Source of the DNA: an uncultured Blautia sp.
Lineage (GTDB): Bacteria > Bacillota > Clostridia > Lachnospirales > Lachnospiraceae
Assembly: GCA_938028845.1 (NCBI GenBank)
Contig: CALIZJ010000075.1
Location: 1-11,910 of the forward strand
Reading direction: 5' to 3'
Length of the DNA: 11,910 bases
Below the pieces are notes generated by a model that saw only the letters and a program-made list of their open reading frames with translations, searched no databases and was not told the origin of the DNA. Of the stretch, positions 7,181-11,910 are shown piece by piece (position 1 is the first letter of the stretch; every line of letters begins with the position of its first letter). The translations under genes and the position numbers were made by a program.

Positions 7181-8722
7181 ATGGTGGAACAGTTACAACA
7201 GCAGAAAAACGAATTACATAATAAGCTTTGGGAAATGGCCAATGAACTGCGGGGAAATATGGAAGCCTATGAGTTTAAAAACTATATACTTGGGCTGATT
7301 TTTTACCGCTATCTGTCGGAAAAGGCAGCGATGTTTATGGAAGAGCTGCTTCAGAATGATGATATTACTTATGAAGAGGCATGGGAAGAAGAGGAATATC
7401 GGGAAGGGCTGATTGAAGAAAGTATTGACACGCTGGGTTATGTGATTGAACCGAACTATCTGTTTTCTCATGTGATTCAGATGATTGAAGAACGGACATT
7501 CAGCATTGATTATCTGGAAGAGGTCATTAACGGAATTGTGGAATCTACCAGAGGGCAGGAATCGGAGCAGGATTTTGACGGGCTGTTTGAGGACATGGAT
7601 CTGAAATCTTCCAAGCTGGGAAAAGAAATCAAAGAGCGGAGCAAGTTGATCGGAACCATCTTGCAGACCATTGATACGATTGATTTTCATATACAGGATA
7701 TGGAGGTCGATGTACTGGGCGATGCCTATGAATATCTGATCGGTCAGTTTGCTCAGACGGCCGGTAAAAAGGGCGGGGAATTCTATACTCCGGTGAACAT
7801 GTCCAAGCTGGTGGCCAGACTTGCGACACTTGGACTTACAGACGTTCTTTCCGTGTGTGACTGTGCCTGCGGCTCTGCGGGACTGCTGCTTCAGGTAGGA
7901 AAATACGCAAAAGTGCGGCGTTATTACGGACAGGAGCTGACATCAACAACTTATAACCTTGCGCGCATGAACATGATGCTGCACGGTATCCCCTATCAGA
8001 ATTTTGAAATCATCAACTGCAATACACTGGAAGAGCCACATTTTGAAGATCTGAAATTTACCGTACAGGTGGCAAATCCGCCATACAGCGCAAAATGGAG
8101 CGCGGATCCAAAATTCTTAGATGATGAGCGGTTCAGCGCATACGGAAAACTGGCTCCGAAGAGTAAAGCGGATTTTGCCTTTGTCCAGCACATGATCGCA
8201 CACATGGCCAATGACGGAAGAATTGCGGTCTTGCTTCCTCATGGGGTGCTGTTTCGCGGCGCAGCGGAAGAAACAATCCGAAAACATATTATTAATGAAC
8301 TGAACTGTCTTGATGCGGTAATCGGGCTTCCCGCCAACTGCTTTCACGGAACTTCCATTCCAGTCTGCTGTCTGGTACTGAAAAAGGAGCGGAATGAAAA
8401 CAAAGAAAATATCCTCTTCATAGACGCTTCCAAATATTATACGGCGGGAAAAGCCATGAACTATATTACAGACGAGGATATTGACCGCATTGTAAATGCC
8501 TATACCGATCGAAAGGACATTGAAAAATTCTGCCATGTGGCAACAATGGAGGAAATCAGGGAAAATGATTATAACCTGAACATTCCGAGGTATGTGGATA
8601 CTTTTGAAGAGGAAGATCCGATTGACATTCCGGCGGTAAAACAGGAGATTAAAGATCTGGAAGAGAAGAAAGCAGGAATCAAAACAGAGCTTGAGGCGTT
8701 GTTTCAGGAATTGGGGGTGTAA
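7181..8722 (+). CDS. hsdM: Type I restriction-modification DNA methyltransferase, M subunit
   Basis: N6-adenine DNA methyltransferase of the type I complex. With HsdS it protects host sites, and it is needed for restriction together with HsdR. The 513 residues show the helical HsdM N-terminal domain (NELRGNMEAYEFKNYILGLI, 21-40) and GEFYTP (199-204). Motif I for S-adenosylmethionine binding is CDCACGSAGL (226-235), where the usual form is DPxCGSGG, so Pro is replaced by Cys and one Gly by Ala. The catalytic NPPY is at 299-302. The C terminus (about 486-510) is a coiled-coil-like helix that normally contacts HsdS. AGGAGG (7168-7173) seven bases before ATG 7181 sets the start. Unusually, hsdS is not the next gene: a DUF4238-family gene begins 3 bases after the stop. 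Confidence 0.97.
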   Translation: MVEQLQQQKNELHNKLWEMANELRGNMEAYEFKNYILGLIFYRYLSEKAAMFMEELLQNDDITYEEAWEEEEYREGLIEESIDTLGYVIEPNYLFSHVIQMIEERTFSIDYLEEVINGIVESTRGQESEQDFDGLFEDMDLKSSKLGKEIKERSKLIGTILQTIDTIDFHIQDMEVDVLGDAYEYLIGQFAQTAGKKGGEFYTPVNMSKLVARLATLGLTDVLSVCDCACGSAGLLLQVGKYAKVRRYYGQELTSTTYNLARMNMMLHGIPYQNFEIINCNTLEEPHFEDLKFTVQVANPPYSAKWSADPKFLDDERFSAYGKLAPKSKADFAFVQHMIAHMANDGRIAVLLPHGVLFRGAAEETIRKHIINELNCLDAVIGLPANCFHGTSIPVCCLVLKKERNENKENILFIDASKYYTAGKAMNYITDEDIDRIVNAYTDRKDIEKFCHVATMEEIRENDYNLNIPRYVDTFEEEDPIDIPAVKQEIKDLEEKKAGIKTELEALFQELGV

Positions 8723-8725
8723 GAA

Positions 8726-9559
8726 ATGAATTGTCATATTGTACCAATGGCGTATTTGAGAAGCTGGTCTACAGATGAGACCAGAGATAAAAAACGAGAT
8801 CAAAGGGAAACGTATGTCTTTATAAATGGAGAAAATCAAACAAAGAGAATGTATCTAAAAGATATAGATACGATTGCGCAGGAAGATTTGTATATATACA
8901 AAAAAGGCGAAAACCAATATTTAGATTTATTTTGGCAAAACAGCCATGAACAGATTGAGCAGCATTTAGGAACGTATGAACAAAATTGGCAAACGTATAT
9001 CCATAGAATCGAAACTGCTCGAAAGAAAAAGGCTGAAATAATAGAAATTGCTCCGATTCTTCATTTTTTAACCCTACAATTATTACGGACCCCTGAGTAT
9101 ATGGATAAAGCTATAAACGATATCCTACATACGACAGATTCGGAATTGATAGAAGCACAAAAGATGTGCCTTCTATTAGACATGAACGATAAGGATAGTG
9201 TATTCCAAAAAATGAATAAGCAGTTCAAAGACAATTATAAAAAATTCATTTTTTCAGCACAGGGAAGCAGATACTTTATCACGAGTGATTTCCCTGCATA
9301 TGCAATAAAGGATAATGCTCCGCATCGAGGTATTTATTTCCCCTTATCAAAAGATTATTGCCTTTTTCTCATGGAGCAAGGAAATTGCAATAAAAATAGT
9401 GCGAAAATTTGTAATGTAGATGATGACATCGTAGATTTAGTTAATTATTTTACTGCATATGCAGACAAGAATCTTATGATCGGGTGTACAGCAGAATTTT
9501 CGGAGTGGGAGATAAAAGAATACCCTAAAAGCTTTGAGAAAGTTATAGGAGTGAAATAG
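8726..9559 (+). CDS. DUF4238-family protein inserted between hsdM and hsdS
   Basis: A 277-residue protein with the marks of the DUF4238 family: HIVPMAYLRSWS at 4-15 (usual form HxxPxxYLRxF), FLTLQLLRTPEY at 114-125, FITSDFPAY at 184-192, and FPLSKD at 205-210 followed by a hydrophobic strand. Its biochemical role is not established to my knowledge. There is no signal peptide or membrane segment, so it is probably cytoplasmic. It sits 3 bases after hsdM and its stop codon directly abuts the hsdS start, so it is translated as part of the restriction operon. The likely ribosome binding site GGGGGTG (8713-8719) lies inside hsdM. The gene is visibly more A/T-rich than hsdR and hsdM, which suggests separate acquisition. 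It may be an extra defence effector or a modulator of the restriction complex; this is inference from position. Confidence 0.8.
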   Translation: MNCHIVPMAYLRSWSTDETRDKKRDQRETYVFINGENQTKRMYLKDIDTIAQEDLYIYKKGENQYLDLFWQNSHEQIEQHLGTYEQNWQTYIHRIETARKKKAEIIEIAPILHFLTLQLLRTPEYMDKAINDILHTTDSELIEAQKMCLLLDMNDKDSVFQKMNKQFKDNYKKFIFSAQGSRYFITSDFPAYAIKDNAPHRGIYFPLSKDYCLFLMEQGNCNKNSAKICNVDDDIVDLVNYFTAYADKNLMIGCTAEFSEWEIKEYPKSFEKVIGVK

Positions 9560-10780
9560 ATGGAAGAAAAATTAAAGAAAGTACCAAAGCTGCGGTTTAA
9601 AGACGAAAATGGGGAGGATTTTCCGGCTTGGGAGAGAAGTAGAATTTGTGAGCTGGGAAGTTTCACAAAAGGTGCAGCTTTAAGTAAAAAGGATATATCT
9701 TCTAGTGGAAATCCTCTTATATTGTATGGGGAGCTTTATACAACATATTCAGAAGTAGTTTTTTGTGTAAAAAGAACTACCAATCAACAGGCAAAACCAG
9801 AGCAATATAGCAGGATTGGAGATGTGATTATTCCTGTTTCAGGAGAGAGCGCAGAAGAAATTTCAATAGCAGCTTGCATTATGATTCCAAATGTTATATT
9901 AGCAGGAGATCTTATCATATTTAGAAGTAGTTTCATTGATGGAAGAATTACGAGTTACATTCTTAATTATATTGTAAATTATAAAATTGCACGCATAGCA
10001 CAAGGAAAATCTGTTGTACATATTAATGCTCATGAACTTGGAAAGATCACAATATCATATCCAACCCTCCCCGAACAAACCCGCATTGCAGACTTCTTTA
10101 CCAAGCTGGACAGTTACATTGAGCAGCAGGAACTGGAGGTTGAAAAACTGAAGGAGCAGAAAAAAGGCTTCATGCAGAAAATTTTCAGTCAGGAGATTCG
10201 CTTTAAAGACGAAAATGGGGAGGATTTTCCGGCTTGGGAAGAGAAGAAGCTGGGAGAGGTGCTAATTCCTGGAGAAAAGAAAAAAGTAGAAAATACAGAT
10301 GATTATAAAAAAATTACAGTCAAATTACATCTTAAAGGTGTTGGCTATGCTGATATAAAAAGAGATATGAAGGACACAAGACCTTTTTATATACGGCGAA
10401 AGAATGAATTAATTGTAGGGAAACAAAATTATTTTAATGGTAGTGTGGCATTAGTCGGTGAAGAGTTTGACGGGTGTATTTGTTCTAATGCCATAATGAG
10501 TTTTTCCGTAAAACCAGAAATCATTCCTAAGTATATCTTAGCAGTCGTCTCGCAAACAGACTTTATAAATAGAAGAGCATATCTAGCAAACGGAACAGGG
10601 CAAAAAGAACTGTCAGAAACTGATTTCTTGAATTTTACTGTTCAGATAGCTACAAAAGAAGAACAAACCCGCATTGCAGACTTCTTTACCAAACTAGATG
10701 AACAAATTGAGGTTGAGAAAGCAATTTTAGAAAAATGGAAGTTATTGAAAAAAGGATTTTTACAGCAGATGTTTATATAG
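9560..10780 (+). CDS. hsdS: Type I restriction-modification specificity subunit
   Basis: This is the DNA recognition subunit of the type I complex; it binds a bipartite sequence and directs both methylation and cleavage. The 406 residues form the usual two-fold pseudo-repeat. Target recognition domain 1 spans about 26-171, a central conserved helical region about 172-214, target recognition domain 2 about 228-367, and a distal conserved helix about 368-406. FKDENGEDFPAWE opens each half (13-25 and 215-227), and EQTRIADFFTKLD begins each spacer helix (172-184 and 368-380). The length and symmetry indicate an intact protein. AGGAG (9547-9551) precedes ATG 9560, which directly follows the DUF4238 stop. 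The recognition domains are A/T-rich whereas the repeats are GC-richer, as expected for exchangeable domains. The DNA sequence recognised cannot be predicted from the protein alone. Confidence 0.96.
   Translation: MEEKLKKVPKLRFKDENGEDFPAWERSRICELGSFTKGAALSKKDISSSGNPLILYGELYTTYSEVVFCVKRTTNQQAKPEQYSRIGDVIIPVSGESAEEISIAACIMIPNVILAGDLIIFRSSFIDGRITSYILNYIVNYKIARIAQGKSVVHINAHELGKITISYPTLPEQTRIADFFTKLDSYIEQQELEVEKLKEQKKGFMQKIFSQEIRFKDENGEDFPAWEEKKLGEVLIPGEKKKVENTDDYKKITVKLHLKGVGYADIKRDMKDTRPFYIRRKNELIVGKQNYFNGSVALVGEEFDGCICSNAIMSFSVKPEIIPKYILAVVSQTDFINRRAYLANGTGQKELSETDFLNFTVQIATKEEQTRIADFFTKLDEQIEVEKAILEKWKLLKKGFLQQMFI
9596..9633 (+). repeat. hsdS direct repeat 1, copy a (38 bp)
   Basis: Exact 38-bp match to 10202-10239, starting TTTAAAGACG and ending GGCTTGGGA. 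It encodes the FKDENGEDFPAW segment just before target recognition domain 1. The copies lie 606 bases apart in the same orientation and the same frame. Confidence 0.95.
10073..10104 (+). repeat. hsdS direct repeat 2, copy a (32 bp)
   Basis: Exact 32-bp match to 10661-10692, starting GAACAAACCC and ending TTTACCAA. It encodes EQTRIADFFTK at the end of target recognition domain 1. The copies are 588 bases apart in the same frame. Confidence 0.95.
10202..10239 (+). repeat. hsdS direct repeat 1, copy b (38 bp)
   Basis: Second exact copy of 9596-9633, placed just before target recognition domain 2. Recombination between the copies would delete 606 bases (202 codons) and leave an in-frame half-size hsdS. 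Confidence 0.95.
10661..10692 (+). repeat. hsdS direct repeat 2, copy b (32 bp)
   Basis: Second exact copy of 10073-10104, at the end of target recognition domain 2. Identity at the DNA level, beyond what protein conservation needs, suggests recent duplication, gene conversion or selection for recombination. Confidence 0.95.
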
Positions 10781-11276
10781 GAGAATAAAAATGAAGGGAA
10801 AACACGGATATAAAAGAGATGTAACTAGTGGTGATAGGTCTTTGCAAGATCAGATTATTGCGCATAATAAGGTGACTAAATTATCGCACTATACTACCTT
10901 AGACAGTTTGAAAGCCATATTGAAAAAGAAAGAATGGCTGCTTAATCGAATAGATCTGGTTGATGATAACGATGAATGTCGAATTATCGGGGATAACGAG
11001 GTTGCTGAACGAATATTTTGGGCATGTTTCACATTTACAAATGAGGAATCACCCTACCATTGGAAAGAATATGGGAAAAATAAACAAGAGAAAGCAGTAT
11101 GCATTTCTTTGTATAAACCAGAAAATTGTACAATTCTGAAAGGTTTAATTGATAATTCGAGGCCTATTATGGATTATACGAATCAGACTAGATACCGATG
11201 GTTTGGTTCAGATGCAAAGCCATATATAAGGCCATGTGAATCATTGAGAACACATAAGATAGAATTACAGGCGTAT

Positions 11277-11284
11277 AATGAATG
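11277..11284 (+). other. Tandem AATG duplication causing frameshift 1
   Basis: AATGAATG interrupts the DUF2971 frame and leads to a TAA at 11286-11288. Deleting one AATG restores the reading frame into the next open segment. This is the signature of replication slippage and is in principle reversible. Confidence 0.75.
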
Positions 11285-11454
11285 TTAAATACCTAGAGAA
11301 ACAAATGTTGGATCAAGAATATGCTACATGTTTTGATTTTGCAATTTTAGACAAAATGGGTCTATTTAAAGAATTTAGAAGATGGGGACAAGAAAAAGAA
11401 ACACGAATTCGGGCATTACTTAGATGTGAGAATGGATTTGAAGATATGCCTTTT

Positions 11455-11461
11455 AAAAAAA
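11455..11461 (+). other. A7 tract causing frameshift 2
   Basis: Seven consecutive A in a TTTTAAAAAAAC context. Six would keep the DUF2971 frame open to 11635, while seven leads to a TGA at 11479-11481. Homopolymers of this length are prone to slippage in replication and transcription and also to sequencing error. Confidence 0.75.
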
Positions 11462-11625
11462 CATTTACCTATCACTTTTGAAAACCTTGAAAAAATAGAA
11501 ATTATTTTTGGGCCACAAGCGTGCGATTCGGAGAAGGAAGAGATTAAAGAACTCTGTAAGGAATACGATAATTTTTCTTTTAGAGACAGTTCATTGAGTA
11601 TAGATGATATAAAAAAGGAGTGTAA

Positions 11626-11722
11626 CAACAAATGAAAAACAGAAATAAAAAAAGTAGACACTGTAGGGCTACCGTGAAACGCAGTATGTATCAACAAATG
11701 AAAAACAGAAGTAAAAAAAGTA
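11626..11722 (+). repeat. 31-bp imperfect direct repeat at the lipoprotein start
   Basis: Positions 11626-11656 and 11692-11722 (CAACAAATGAAAAACAGA, then R, then TAAAAAAAGTA) differ at one base and are 66 bases apart, with 35 unique bases between them. The offset is a multiple of three, so both ATG codons are in the same frame. Only the first is preceded by a ribosome binding site, so a small duplication or insertion appears to have displaced the original start. Confidence 0.8.
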
Positions 11723-11910
11723 TCTGCTGGATTTTTATGCTGCTGCTGTGTGGTATAATGCTTTTAGGTGGGTGCGGCGAAAAAACTACAGATGAAGCCT
11801 TTACCGATGATTTAACAACCGCTTTGACAGAACGGTGGGATCAGGCGGACAGTAGTGAAAGCGATTATGGCGCTTTAGCTCAGACAGAATATGATATTCT
11901 GAAAAAATAT
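11632..11910 (+). CDS. Lipoprotein, N-terminal part (runs off the window)
   Basis: The first 93 codons of a secreted lipoprotein are present and open to the window end. A basic N-region is followed by the hydrophobic stretch ICWIFMLLLCGIMLLGGC with lipobox LGGC, so the protein is predicted to be exported by Sec and lipid-anchored at the cysteine. The mature part begins GEKTTDEAFTDDLTT and is acidic; I do not recognise the family. ATG 11632 has GGAG (11617-11620) 11 bases upstream and overlaps the preceding TGA by ATGA, suggesting translational coupling. It yields an unusually long N-region because of the repeat described separately. ATG 11698, in the same frame, gives a normal signal peptide but lacks a ribosome binding site. 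It has no evident link with restriction. Confidence 0.75.
   Translation, partial: MKNRNKKSRHCRATVKRSMYQQMKNRSKKSICWIFMLLLCGIMLLGGCGEKTTDEAFTDDLTTALTERWDQADSSESDYGALAQTEYDILKKY

Larger units (their letters stand above)
10791..11635 (+). pseudogene. DUF2971-family gene broken by two frameshifts
   Basis: The first frame (10791-11288, 165 residues) has DUF2971 features: LSHYTTLDSLKAIL (31-44), DDNDE (58-62) and WACFTFTNEESPYHWKEYG (77-95). The family's C-terminal parts continue in the second frame (FKEFRRWGQEKETRIRA, about 11368-11418) and the third (LPITFENLEKIEIIFGP, ending near 11514). The first break is at a tandem AATGAATG (11277-11284); with one copy the protein would read AYNVKY. The second is at a run of seven A (11455-11461); with six it would read PFKKHLPITF. 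Removing these five bases gives one 279-residue protein ending at TGA 11633-11635. AGGAG (10779-10783) precedes ATG 10791, ten bases after hsdS. The function of the family is not established; it often occurs near defence genes. Assembly error at the A run is possible, but the four-base duplication is harder to explain that way. Confidence 0.82.

Noticed and set aside
4772..8839. Several long antisense frames opposite hsdR and hsdM
   Set aside because: They mirror codon bias of the sense genes, lack ribosome binding sites and show no recognisable domains.
9560..10780. An invertible hsdS shuffling system driven by the tyrosine recombinase
   Set aside because: The repeats are direct, not inverted, no second hsdS is in the window, and the recombinase is over 8 kb away. 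Only homologous exchange remains plausible.
11455..11461. Programmed frameshifting at the A7 tract
   Set aside because: Slippage there could correct one break, but the AATG duplication upstream already ends translation at 11286-11288, so a single programmed event would not yield the full protein.

Overview
The window looks like part of a mobile or accessory island from a low-to-moderate-GC Firmicute, most likely a gut-type Clostridia member (Lachnospiraceae-like). This rests on A/T-rich intergenic DNA, strong AGGAGG-type ribosome binding sites, Cro/C1 regulators, a short lipobox signal peptide and clostridial-style protein composition. The taxon is an inference. No rRNA, tRNA or CRISPR array is visible.

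Left part (1-4250), mobile-element module: a tyrosine recombinase (39-1001) is followed in the same operon by a small all-helical protein (1014-1295). A roughly 590-base stretch with no confident gene comes next. It holds a GC-rich hairpin, an orphan ORF remnant and a convergent terminator-like hairpin. On the minus strand lies a primase-like protein (1883-3721) combining an archaeo-eukaryotic-primase-like N-terminal part with a CHC2-type zinc finger. Its long 5' leader carries a good intrinsic terminator with an alternative pairing partner upstream, plus two perfect palindromes. Further upstream on the minus strand is a 72-residue Cro/C1-type regulator (4032-4250) with its own terminator.

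Right part (4251-11635), defence operon: divergent from the regulator is a complete type I restriction-modification system in the order hsdR, hsdM, DUF4238-family gene, hsdS, followed by a DUF2971-family gene. All are on the plus strand with gaps of 0 to 18 bases. The intergenic region between regulator and hsdR contains promoter-like elements and a 10-bp inverted repeat, so the small regulator may control the restriction operon. The hsdS gene has two target recognition domains bounded by exact direct repeats of 38 and 32 bp. The DUF2971 gene is broken by two slippage-type lesions, a tandem AATG duplication and an A7 tract. Removing five bases restores one 279-residue frame.

Right edge (11632-11910): a lipoprotein gene starts by a 4-base overlap with the DUF2971 gene and runs off the window. 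Its start region carries a 31-bp imperfect direct repeat.

The most noteworthy points are the DUF4238 gene inserted between hsdM and hsdS, the reversible-looking inactivation of the DUF2971 partner, and the attenuator-like leader of the primase gene.
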